Shown here in pieces: positions 1 to 6,594 of a DNA stretch of 22,263 bases. Each line of letters opens with the position of its first letter. The first letter of the stretch is position 1. A program made the translations under genes and the position numbers. Source of the DNA: PALSA-607 sp036510735 (GTDB taxonomy: Bacteria > Actinomycetota > Actinomycetes > Acidothermales > Acidothermaceae); NCBI GenBank assembly GCA_036510735.1, contig DATCDK010000010.1, positions 1 through 22,263 on the forward strand. The letters run 5' to 3'. A model generated the notes under the pieces. That model did no database searches. It had not been told where the DNA came from and worked only from the letters and a program-made list of their open reading frames with translations.

Positions 1-406
1 CCGCCGTGATTCCGGTGAGCTCCAGCGGCAAGGCGTTCTCCGGCTCAACGGGCGAGACGACCGTCACCTTGCCGCCAGCGCCGGCGGTGGTCACGGTCAC
101 GGTTCGACCCTTGGCCGGGCTCCCGTAGGAGAACGAACCTGTCGGGGTGATCACCATAACTCGCTCGTCAGCGAAGAAACTGCTCTGCGCGCGCAACGAC
201 GTCTCGGTTAGGCCGTGGCCGAGTTGTGCTGCAAGGCTGGCCGCAACTTCTGACGCTTCGCTGTGGGCGAGGGAGTCTTGGTCGGTGCGGGCGAGCTGCA
301 TAAAGACCAAGTAGGTCCCGGCGAGGGCGCCTAGTGCGAGCAAGACGACTCCACCGACGGCGGTTGCGGCGAGAGTCTGGATCCGCCAAGCAGCCCGCTT
401 CGTCAC
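1..406 (-). CDS. Two-component sensor histidine kinase, N-terminal part (cut by window edge)
   Basis: About 135 codons are visible before the gene runs off the left edge. It starts at a GTG whose last two bases overlap the TGA of the response regulator upstream (a GTGA overlap), so the two are translationally coupled. A short basic N-terminus is followed by one hydrophobic segment at about residues 11-37, then a soluble stretch that would face outside the cell (TDQDSLAHSEASEVAASL onward). This is the usual start of a membrane sensor kinase: TM1 followed by a periplasm-side sensor region. The HAMP, His-box and ATPase parts lie outside the window, so kinase identity rests on the coupling to the regulator gene and on the topology. 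Confidence 0.75.
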   Translation of the reverse strand, partial: MTKRAAWRIQTLAATAVGGVVLLALGALAGTYLVFMQLARTDQDSLAHSEASEVAASLAAQLGHGLTETSLRAQSSFFADERVMVITPTGSFSYGSPAKGRTVTVTTAGAGGKVTVVSPVEPENALPLELTGITA

Positions 407-1101
407 AGCGGGTCCAACCGGTACCCGACCCCGCGAATGGTCTGCACCGAGACGGCATCGCCGAGCTTGCGTCGCAAGCCGCTCAGATGCACGTCGACGG
501 TCTTCGCTGACACGTACCGCGTGCCCCACGCTTGGTCGAGCAGCTGATCACGCGTGTAGACGCGACCGGGCGCGGCGAGCAGTGCTGCGAGCAGGTCGAA
601 CTCACGCCGCGTGAGGTCCAGTTCGCCATCATCGACCCATGCGCGGCGAGAGCCCGGGTCGGCTCGCACCCGCCCCACTTCGAGCACGTCATTCTGCGGT
701 ACCGGCTCCGTGCCGGGGCGGCGCAACCGTGCGCGCACCCGGGCCACCAGCTCGGGCATCGAGAACGGTTTGACCATGTAATCGTCCGCGCCGAGCTCCA
801 AGCCGGCCACCCGCGACGACTCCTCACCGCGTCCGGTGAGGATGATCACCGGTAGGTCAGACTGGGAACGGATTTGGCGGACGAGGTCAAATCCATCCAC
901 CTTGGGCATCATGATGTCGATCACGGCCAGATCGAAGGGCTGTTCTGCCAGCCGCTGCAGAGCATCGGCGCCATCGACTGCCTCGACCACGAGATACCCG
1001 TCGCGCTCCAGGTAGCGCCGCAGCAGCATCCGCAGGCTGGCTTCGTCGTCGACGAGGAGTATGCGGCGCTGCCGATCGATGTCGCCGCTGCTCACCAGCA
1101 C
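403..1101 (-). CDS. OmpR/PhoB-family response regulator
   Basis: This 232-residue DNA-binding response regulator is the usual length for the family. The receiver domain spans about residues 12-127, with the acidic pair DD18-19, phosphoacceptor D62 (in VIDIMMP), T89 and K111 (YMVKPF). The winged-helix effector domain spans about 137-230 and ends in the typical VDVHLSGLRRKLG and TIRGVGYRL motifs. It should be phosphorylated by the kinase encoded just downstream, with which it overlaps by 4 nt. The start is a GTG at 1101. A second GTG two codons in (1095) is equally possible, because a TATAGC box sits 7 nt before it and would give a leaderless message. The regulon is unknown; the direct repeat at 1430-1446 is one candidate target. 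Confidence 0.93.
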   Translation of the reverse strand: MLVSSGDIDRQRRILLVDDEASLRMLLRRYLERDGYLVVEAVDGADALQRLAEQPFDLAVIDIMMPKVDGFDLVRQIRSQSDLPVIILTGRGEESSRVAGLELGADDYMVKPFSMPELVARVRARLRRPGTEPVPQNDVLEVGRVRADPGSRRAWVDDGELDLTRREFDLLAALLAAPGRVYTRDQLLDQAWGTRYVSAKTVDVHLSGLRRKLGDAVSVQTIRGVGYRLDPL

Positions 1102-1149
1102 AGCTATAGCAGACGCAGCCCCAATGTGACCTGCCTCCGCGGTCGTGAA

Positions 1150-1362
1150 CTACGCCGCACGTCGCGTGCTGTTTCGTGCACCTTGTGCGGAGATCTCGCG
1201 GTCGGGGATTGAACCCGAGTTGCGTTCACGTGGCGATACCTGCGCAGGCGAATCAACCGAGGCCCCGCCTTCAGGGTGCTTGACGATCAACCAAAGCGGT
1301 AGGCCCACCGTGAACGCGACCATGACCACGGCCAACGGGATGTTCAGCCAGATCCAACTCAT
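1150..1362 (-). CDS. Small single-span membrane protein, unknown function
   Basis: The 70-residue product starts MSWIWLNIPLAVVMV. It has one strongly hydrophobic segment at about residues 3-27, then a charged, low-complexity cytoplasmic or external tail rich in Ser, Arg and Pro. I recognise the general type, a small membrane protein common in actinobacteria, but no named family. The ATG at 1362 is preferred because the hydrophobic core begins there; an in-frame GTG at 1374 would add four residues. A very strong SD-like AGGAGGTGA on this strand (1407-1399) lies too far upstream to serve either start. The gene is upstream of, and on the same strand as, the response regulator, separated by about 50 bp, so it may be co-transcribed with the two-component system. 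Confidence 0.6.
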   Translation of the reverse strand: MSWIWLNIPLAVVMVAFTVGLPLWLIVKHPEGGASVDSPAQVSPRERNSGSIPDREISAQGARNSTRRAA

Positions 1363-1638
1363 AAGACTCGGCACCGGGGATGTGTGTCCGCTGCCGTCTC
1401 ACCTCCTGCATCCACAGTTCCCGGTCAGAGTTAGGGAACGGTTAGGCGACCGCCCCACATCGATCAGCTCTGGCGGATCCCGCGGAGCTATCGGACGGCG
1501 TGGAACTCCATCCGGTTGAGGGGGTGTCGGCCACGGCCTTGTTCAGGCTCTGGTGTTCTGCGACCATGTCGGCGTCCACCCGGTTCTGGCAGTTGTTCGA
1601 CCCAGGGGTGGCGGGGGCTTGGCAACCGGGGTGGGGAT
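1363..1638. other. Intergenic stretch with SD-like motif and direct repeat, no gene seen
   Basis: No convincing gene is visible here. The stretch holds an orphan AGGAGGTGA on the minus strand (1407-1399) with no start codon at a usable distance, and the GTTAGG direct repeat listed separately. Short reading frames on the plus strand read as arginine- and serine-rich out-of-frame sequence. Confidence 0.5.
1430..1446. promoter_or_regulatory. GTTAGG direct repeat with 11-bp period, possible response-regulator box
   Basis: GTTAGG occurs at 1430-1435 and again at 1441-1446, exactly 11 bp apart start to start. OmpR/PhoB-family regulators typically bind tandem half-sites of this period. The repeat lies about 68 bp upstream of the minus-strand small membrane gene, a reasonable operator position. 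That the neighbouring regulator binds here is inference. Confidence 0.35.
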
Positions 1639-2051
1639 ATGGCGAAAGCCGGTCGTTACCAGGCTGGGCTGGGTCAGCGGCTGCAACGCGGTGCCTTAGC
1701 CGTAGCGTTCGCTGGCATAACGGTTACCGGCGCGCTTGTCGGGGCGGCTGGAGCACTCGCGTTGCCCACGGGTTTCACCGACACGCTGCTCCCCGGTTCG
1801 GCGGCGAATCCGCTGAGCGCTCCAACCGCGATCGTGCCGCTATTGGACACCGGCCGTGCCCTCGTGTTGAGAAGGCTGGCGCCGTGCGCCTACTCCAGGC
1901 AAACGGTTCATTGCTCGCCACGTTGCGCGTCGAGTGGGTCGCACTGGCGTTCGGTTCGGTTCACACCGCGGGATCGTGGGAGACAACCTGGGCTGGCTGG
2001 GAGGCCACGCCCAACGCGATCGCCGCGAACCCTAACGCGCGCTACTTGTAG
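1639..2051 (+). pseudogene. Possible frameshifted gene for a small exported protein
   Basis: An ATG at 1639, preceded by a G-rich stretch (GGGGTGGGGAT), opens a frame with a basic start (MAKAGRYQ) and a hydrophobic segment at about residues 20-42 resembling a signal peptide or TM helix. After about residue 75 (near 1860) this frame turns Arg/Ser/Pro-rich, the look of out-of-frame sequence. From there another plus-strand frame (ending TAG at 2049-2051) gives more natural sequence: VRLLQANGSLLATLRVEW, then a W/A/N-rich tail. One reading is a single gene with a frameshift at about 1860-1885. The other is a separate 55-codon ORF starting at GTG 1884, with GAGAAGG 8 nt upstream. I recognise no family. 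Chance open frames are common in such G+C-rich DNA. Confidence 0.3.
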
Positions 2052-2055
2052 CGAG

Positions 2056-2967
2056 TCACTGTCTGCGTTGCGCGGACTCGAGGTACGCCCTCGCGAAATG
2101 CAGATAGTTGTCTCGCACGGTTTCGACGAGGCGCGCGTCGTCGGCGTCCTGGCGATGACGTGTCAGTGGGTCTTCCCAGATTGAGCGGCCGATTGCAAAG
2201 CCAACAAATCCGGGGACTGGCGCCGCGACGGCAAGCCAATGGTCGAGCACTTCTTGCGGCGCGTCCCGGCCGAGCACGACGCAATCGGCTGCGCGGCCAC
2301 CGGCCTTCGCGGCAGCGACAACGTCTTGAGCCGCGGCGGTGGTCTCGAGTCCTTCGATCTTCCACAGTGTCGGCTCGATGCCCGCCTGCTGGTTGACCGC
2401 GATCACCTCAGCGACCAACTCGGGTCGAAGGTCGCGGTCATACGCCTGCTGACTACCGGATCGCCGCAACTGCTCGTCCGTCGCCGGCACGAGCAGTTCG
2501 TAGAGGAATGCCGTGCTGCGTTCGGTCAAGAGCTTCGACAACGCCACCAGACCAGCGAGCTGGTGCGCCGTGTCGTCGGCGCTGTCGGCAGGGTTCATTC
2601 GCACGAGGACCTTGACGTAGTCGGGCGTGAACTCCGCGATGTGCGCTTCGGTGTCGTCGCCGTATTGCAACTCGAAAAGCCGCTGGCCACTCTTCTCGAC
2701 GGGCATCGCGACGGCCAATCCGTCACGACGCGCTTCGCTTAGCACCGCCGCGCCGAGTTCCTCGTCGACGAGTACGCCTGCCTGACCGCCGTCCAACTGC
2801 GACCGGGCGTCGCGCACACCGTGGTAGATCAACAGCTTCGCGGCACGCATCGCGGCCTCATCGGCCGGCGACGGTTCAGCGTCGATGACCCCGAACAGCT
2901 TGGCGAAGGAATCCCGGTGATCCATCGCAAGGATCAGCAGCGGATCACCGGCGCTCGGCGCAGTCAC
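2056..2967 (-). CDS. DUF2090 / IolC-type 2-deoxy-5-keto-gluconate-6-P aldolase-like protein
   Basis: The 303-residue protein has the hallmark start PLLILAMDHRDSFAKLFG of the DUF2090 family. Members include the C-terminal aldolase domain of some IolC proteins, which splits 2-deoxy-5-keto-D-gluconate 6-phosphate in myo-inositol breakdown. Here the domain stands alone, without the sugar-kinase part. Other family-like stretches are GVLVDEELGA, MPVEKSGQ, VKVLVRMNPAD, WKIEGLE and VGFAIGRSIWEDPL, consistent with a TIM-barrel aldolase. The GTG at 2967 is chosen because AGGATGAG sits 7 nt before it and because the conserved sequence begins ten codons later; an open frame continues upstream to 3192 but reads as non-coding. 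It is divergent from poxB across about 136 bp. No other inositol gene is visible, so the substrate is uncertain. Confidence 0.82.
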   Translation of the reverse strand: MTAPSAGDPLLILAMDHRDSFAKLFGVIDAEPSPADEAAMRAAKLLIYHGVRDARSQLDGGQAGVLVDEELGAAVLSEARRDGLAVAMPVEKSGQRLFELQYGDDTEAHIAEFTPDYVKVLVRMNPADSADDTAHQLAGLVALSKLLTERSTAFLYELLVPATDEQLRRSGSQQAYDRDLRPELVAEVIAVNQQAGIEPTLWKIEGLETTAAAQDVVAAAKAGGRAADCVVLGRDAPQEVLDHWLAVAAPVPGFVGFAIGRSIWEDPLTRHRQDADDARLVETVRDNYLHFARAYLESAQRRQ

Positions 2968-3103
2968 GCTCTCATCCTGCCCGATCCGCCGGTGGCCATC
3001 CATTTGCGGCCCGACGTCTTGTGATCCTCCGCGCGGGGCACGATGGTGGGTACCGGCGGTCGAACCCGCCGAGACAAACGCTGCCGACACGAAGGAGCGT
3101 CCG

Positions 3104-4840
3104 ATGGCTGAGACCATCGCGGATGTCGTGGTTGCGACGCTAAAGATGTCTGGAGTCCAGCGCGTGTACGGCGTGCCGGGCGATTCCCTCAACGGCTTTA
3201 CGGACGCTTTACGTCGCGACGGTGACGTTGTCTGGGCTCACGTCCGCCACGAGGAGGCCGCGGCATTCGCTGCTGCCAGTGAGGCCGCGCTGACCGGCGA
3301 CTTGGCGGTGTGCGCGGGCAGTTGCGGCCCGGGCAACCTGCACCTCATTAACGGCCTCTTCGACGCCAACCGCAGTGGCGTGCCCGTGCTGGCGATTGCG
3401 GCTCACATCCCCAGGGTCGAAATTGGCGGCGCCTACTTTCAGGAAACGCATCCCGAGAACCTGTTCCGCGAATGCAGCGTCTATTGCGAACTCGCCAGCA
3501 TCCCCGAACAACTTCCGCGGGTGCTGGAAATCGCGATGCGCCATGCCTTGCAGCGCGGTGGGGTCGCGGTCGTCATCGTTCCCGGCGAGGTGTTTCTTGC
3601 CGAGGCTCCGTCGGGTGCCAAAGCAGTCGAGATCCGTCAGGCGAAATCGGTAGTGCGACCTGCTGACCTGGATCTGATCGAGGCGGCCGGGGTCTTGAAC
3701 GCGGCGAGTGCGGTGACGATCCTCGCTGGCGCGGGTTGCGCCGGTGCACACGACCAGCTGCTCGCGATCGCGGGCGCCCTCAAGGCACCCGTCGTCCACG
3801 CGTTTCGCGGTAAAGAGTTCGTCGAATACGACAACCCTTACGACGTCGGGATGACCGGTCTCATCGGCTGGAGTTCGGGCTACCGGGCGATGGAGCATTG
3901 CGATGCGCTGCTCATGCTCGGCACCGACTTTCCCTATCGGCCGTTCTACCCCGAAGGCGTTCCCATCGTTCAGGTCGACATCCGTGGCGAGCACATCGGA
4001 CGCCGCGTGCCCGTCGATGTCGCGCTTGTCGGCACCGTGGCGGACACCATCGACGCTTTGCTGCCGATGATCGTGCCGAAGACCGACAGCGAACATCTGG
4101 ACCGAATGGTTGACCATCAACGCCGGGCCCGCGCTCGCCTCGATGCGCTCGCCGAGCAAGGACGTCGCGAGTCGCCGCTGCATCCGCAATTCGTGGTCGC
4201 GACGATCGATCGGATGGCTGCCGCTGATGCAGTCTTTACCGCCGATGTCGGAACGCCGTGCATTTGGGCGGCTCGCTACCTGAGGATGAACGGAACGCGC
4301 CGGCTGGTGGGCTCGTTCAATCACGGCTCGATGGCGAACGCGTTGCCGCATGCCATCGGCGCGCAAGCAAGTCATCCGGGCCGTCAGGTCATCAGCTTGT
4401 CGGGAGACGGCGGGCTGGCGATGCTCCTGGGCGAGCTGATAACCCTGCGCCAGCAGCAGTTGCCGGTAAAGATTGTCGTCTTCAACAACGGCGCTCTCTC
4501 GTTCGTCGAGTTGGAAATGAAGGCCGCCGGTATCGTCACGTTCGCCACCGATCTCGACAACCCCGACTTCGCCGGCATCGCGCGCGCGACCGGGCTGTTC
4601 AGTGCCCGAGTCGAAAAGGCCGACGACCTCGAAGGTGCGCTCCAGGCGGCGTTCGACCATGACGGGCCTGCCCTCGTCGATGTCCTTGTCGACCGCCAAG
4701 AACTCTCATTGCCGCCGAAGATCACGCTCGAACAAGTCAAGGGATTCAGCCTCTTCGCGACCCGAACCATCTTGTCGGGCCAAGGGAACGAGCTGGTCGA
4801 ACTCGCGAAGACAAACCTGCGTCAGCTCGCGCGCGAGTAG
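3104..4840 (+). CDS. poxB: Pyruvate dehydrogenase (quinone), pyruvate oxidase PoxB type
   Basis: This 578-residue ThDP/FAD flavoenzyme oxidatively decarboxylates pyruvate to acetate and CO2 and passes electrons to membrane quinones; E. coli PoxB has 572 residues. The N-terminal ThDP domain carries the catalytic Glu in RHEE (about residues 48-51). The central FAD domain spans about 190-335. The C-terminal ThDP domain holds the GDGG...NN motif (434-437 and 461-462). The block GSFNHGSMANALPHAIGAQ and the C-terminal segment ITLEQVKGFSLF to the end closely resemble PoxB, where the C-terminus mediates membrane binding. AAGGAG lies 7 nt before the ATG. A hydroxyacid dehydrogenase gene follows after 33 bp. 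In other bacteria poxB is often a stationary-phase or stress gene; I see no clear stress promoter here. Confidence 0.95.
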   Translation: MAETIADVVVATLKMSGVQRVYGVPGDSLNGFTDALRRDGDVVWAHVRHEEAAAFAAASEAALTGDLAVCAGSCGPGNLHLINGLFDANRSGVPVLAIAAHIPRVEIGGAYFQETHPENLFRECSVYCELASIPEQLPRVLEIAMRHALQRGGVAVVIVPGEVFLAEAPSGAKAVEIRQAKSVVRPADLDLIEAAGVLNAASAVTILAGAGCAGAHDQLLAIAGALKAPVVHAFRGKEFVEYDNPYDVGMTGLIGWSSGYRAMEHCDALLMLGTDFPYRPFYPEGVPIVQVDIRGEHIGRRVPVDVALVGTVADTIDALLPMIVPKTDSEHLDRMVDHQRRARARLDALAEQGRRESPLHPQFVVATIDRMAAADAVFTADVGTPCIWAARYLRMNGTRRLVGSFNHGSMANALPHAIGAQASHPGRQVISLSGDGGLAMLLGELITLRQQQLPVKIVVFNNGALSFVELEMKAAGIVTFATDLDNPDFAGIARATGLFSARVEKADDLEGALQAAFDHDGPALVDVLVDRQELSLPPKITLEQVKGFSLFATRTILSGQGNELVELAKTNLRQLARE

Positions 4841-4873
4841 TCGGGGTCAACGGGTCGAGCGGAGGAGCGGGGC

Positions 4874-5734
4874 ATGGCAAAGCAGACCGTGGCAGTGCTT
4901 GGCGCGGGCGCACTAGGTGCGGCGATCGCTGCTCGACTGGTCGACACCGGGCATCAGGTGAAGTTGTGGGATCGGACGCCGGAGCGGGCGCAGGAAGTCG
5001 CGGCCACTTCGGCCGGGATGACGGCCGTGGAGGACGTGGCGGACGCAGTCCGCGACGTTGCGATGGTTCTCACGCTCCTGCGCGATGGTGGCGCGGTAAC
5101 GGAAGTGATGGACACCGCGATCGGCGCCGTTGATGCTGACGCCGTGTGGGTGCAGGCGAGCACGATCGGACCCGAGAGTGCCCGTGCACTCGGGGACCTG
5201 GCTGACAAGCACGCCGTTGCCTATCTCGACGCCCCGGTGTCGGGTAGCACGGGACCAGCCCGCAACGGCAAGCTGGTCTGGCTAGTGGCTGGCCGGCAGG
5301 ACGCCTTCGAGCGGGCCGAACCGACATTGCTCCAGCTGGGCTCCGCCGTCGAGCATCTCGGGACCGGTGTCGAAGGCAGTGCGATCAAGCTCGCGGTCAA
5401 TGCCTGGATGACTGCTGCGACAGTCGCGATGAGCGACGTTCTGTCGTTGTGCGACGCGCTCGAAATTCCCCACGAGCTCTTCGTCAAAGTCCTCGAGGAC
5501 GGGCCGCTGGCGATGCCATATGCGTTGCAAAAGGCAGCCGCAATGGACGAGCGCGCCTATGCACCAGGGTTCTCCATCGAGCTCGCCCGCAAGGATCTCG
5601 CACTCGCGGCCGAAGAGTTGCCGCCGTCCCCGCTGCTTCGTGCAGTACAAGAACGGATGGACCAGGCCATCGCCGATGGTCACGGTCACGACGACGTTGC
5701 CGCGGTCGACTACCAACGAACCCGACCCAGCTGA
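4874..5734 (+). CDS. NAD(P)-dependent beta-hydroxyacid dehydrogenase (3-hydroxyisobutyrate dehydrogenase family)
   Basis: This 286-residue oxidoreductase belongs to the 6-phosphogluconate / 3-hydroxyisobutyrate dehydrogenase superfamily. The Rossmann motif GAGALG is at residues 10-15. The substrate-binding loop DAPVSGSTGPARNGKL is at about 119-134, and the catalytic lysine is K172 in the motif IKLAVNAW. The C-terminal helical domain runs from about 165. The basic residue pattern after the first strand (WDRTPER) is compatible with NADP, but cofactor and substrate cannot be told from sequence. A strong GGAGGAG lies just upstream of the ATG. It starts 33 bp after poxB and is very likely co-transcribed with it, suggesting a shared role in small-acid or semialdehyde metabolism. 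Confidence 0.92.
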   Translation: MAKQTVAVLGAGALGAAIAARLVDTGHQVKLWDRTPERAQEVAATSAGMTAVEDVADAVRDVAMVLTLLRDGGAVTEVMDTAIGAVDADAVWVQASTIGPESARALGDLADKHAVAYLDAPVSGSTGPARNGKLVWLVAGRQDAFERAEPTLLQLGSAVEHLGTGVEGSAIKLAVNAWMTAATVAMSDVLSLCDALEIPHELFVKVLEDGPLAMPYALQKAAAMDERAYAPGFSIELARKDLALAAEELPPSPLLRAVQERMDQAIADGHGHDDVAAVDYQRTRPS

Positions 5735-5752
5735 CATCACATACGGCGAATG

Positions 5753-5825
5753 TGCCCTCGGCAGGATTCGGACCTGCGACACACGGTTTAGGAAACCGAT
5801 GCTCTATCCCCTGAGCTACGAGGGC
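5753..5825 (-). tRNA. tRNA-Arg (anticodon CCT)
   Basis: Read on the minus strand, the acceptor arm GCCCTCG (5825-5819) pairs with CGAGGGC (5760-5754). The D arm GCTC/GAGC, the anticodon loop TTCCTAA with anticodon CCT (reads AGG), and the T arm GCAGG-TTCGAAT-CCTGC are all present. Discriminator is A73 at 5753. The 3' CCA is not encoded, as is common in actinobacteria. The first anticodon-stem pair (27-43) is a T-T mismatch. Confidence 0.96.
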
Positions 5826-5844
5826 GGGATAGCGCAACAGTAGT

Positions 5845-5865
5845 GGCCCGCCCCTCTCGCGGGTC
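5845..5865 (-). terminator. Hairpin just after the SpoU gene, possible terminator
   Basis: GGCCCGC (5845-5851) pairs with GCGGGTC (5859-5865) around a 7-nt loop, with one G-T wobble. It begins immediately downstream of the minus-strand methyltransferase stop at 5867. There is no T tract, as is usual for putative terminators in high-G+C genomes, so function is inferred. Confidence 0.35.
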
Positions 5866-5866
5866 G

Positions 5867-6388
5867 CTAGAGCAGACCGGCGAGGCGGTACAGCACCAGA
5901 GACCCGGCGACGGCGACGTTAAGGCTTGTTCCGGTACCGACCATGGGGATCTCGACGAAGCTGTCGATCAAATCGAGCGCCTCGCCCGGGATGCCGGAGT
6001 GCTCGTGTCCCAACACCGCGACCGTACGTCGCCGTGCGGCAGGCAAGTCTCCTAGCGCGATCGCGCCTTCGACCAGCTCGACGCCGATGATGTGCGAGTC
6101 GCTAGCGCGTTGTTGCGCGAGCCACCTCTGCGCGCTTGGTCCGGTCCAGTGCACACACGCGGGTTGCCGCAGCGTATTGCCTCGAGCGAGCGCCTCCGGA
6201 ACCCACGGGAGTCGTGGCACCGCCATGCATGCTCCGACCGCGTCGCAGGTGCGCAGCAACGTGCCGAGGTTCAGCCCGTGCAGCGGCCACAGCGGTGCGA
6301 TGAGGAGGTGGTCCCAACAGCCGTGCCGTCGCTGCCTCCGACTGCGCAAGTCATATGGATCCCGAAGCCGACCCCGTGCGCGGCTCAT
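5867..6388 (-). CDS. SpoU/TrmH-family RNA 2'-O-ribose methyltransferase
   Basis: The 173-residue protein contains the three SPOUT motifs of the TrmH branch: motif 1 NLGTLLRTCDAVGA (about 41-54), motif 2 AVLGHEHSGIP (about 124-134) and motif 3 IPMVGTGTSLNVAVAGSLVLY (about 147-167). Such enzymes methylate ribose 2'-OH in tRNA or rRNA using S-adenosylmethionine bound in a C-terminal trefoil knot. The target cannot be named here. It lacks an extra N-terminal RNA-binding domain, as in TrmL/TrmH-like forms. The ATG at 6388 has no clear SD. Instead a 19-codon ORF (ATG at 6444) ends in TGA overlapping this ATG (ATGA), so translation may be coupled, or the true N-terminus may be frameshifted. It lies next to tRNA-Arg on the same strand. 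Confidence 0.9.
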   Translation of the reverse strand: MSRARGRLRDPYDLRSRRQRRHGCWDHLLIAPLWPLHGLNLGTLLRTCDAVGACMAVPRLPWVPEALARGNTLRQPACVHWTGPSAQRWLAQQRASDSHIIGVELVEGAIALGDLPAARRRTVAVLGHEHSGIPGEALDLIDSFVEIPMVGTGTSLNVAVAGSLVLYRLAGLL

Positions 6389-6515
6389 CCGCGACGGCAG
6401 CTCGCGGCGTCCGATAAAGGCTTGTCGATCTGAGGTGCACTCATGAGATGAGGCGCTTTGCGGCGCGCCCGAGCCATCACCGACGAAGAACGGTCACGTC
6501 ATTGTGCGTTGTCCG

Positions 6516-6564
6516 GACCATTGCAGTCCAGCGCTCGCAAGAACGAGCGCTCAGCTTCAACGCT
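6516..6564. repeat. Dispersed palindromic element, copy 1
   Basis: This 49-bp intergenic segment aligns without gaps to 16831-16879, with 38 of 49 bases identical by hand count. Its core is a perfect 8-bp stem, AGCGCTCG (6530-6537) with CGAGCGCT (6544-6551), around the loop CAAGAA. An outer TTG (6521-6523) can pair with CAA (6558-6560). It lies 31 bp past the stop of the minus-strand GT-C-like gene, where it could also act as a transcription terminator. Confidence 0.7.
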
Positions 6565-6594
6565 CTACCGCGGGACGGCGGCGGACGGGCAAAA

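Noticed and set aside
3028..3053. GGGTAC upstream of poxB as a SigB promoter
   Set aside because: No GTTT-like -35 lies 15-17 bp upstream; the nearest GTG-like sequence is 23 bp away.
2968..3192. Upstream extension of the DUF2090 gene to 3192
   Set aside because: It would overlap the start of poxB, and the translation is low-complexity. The GTG at 2967 has an SD.
3209..4699. 496-codon open frame antisense to poxB
   Set aside because: It lies entirely opposite a clearly conserved poxB gene, and its translation is Asp/Arg/His-rich without domains. It is a mirror of biased codon use.
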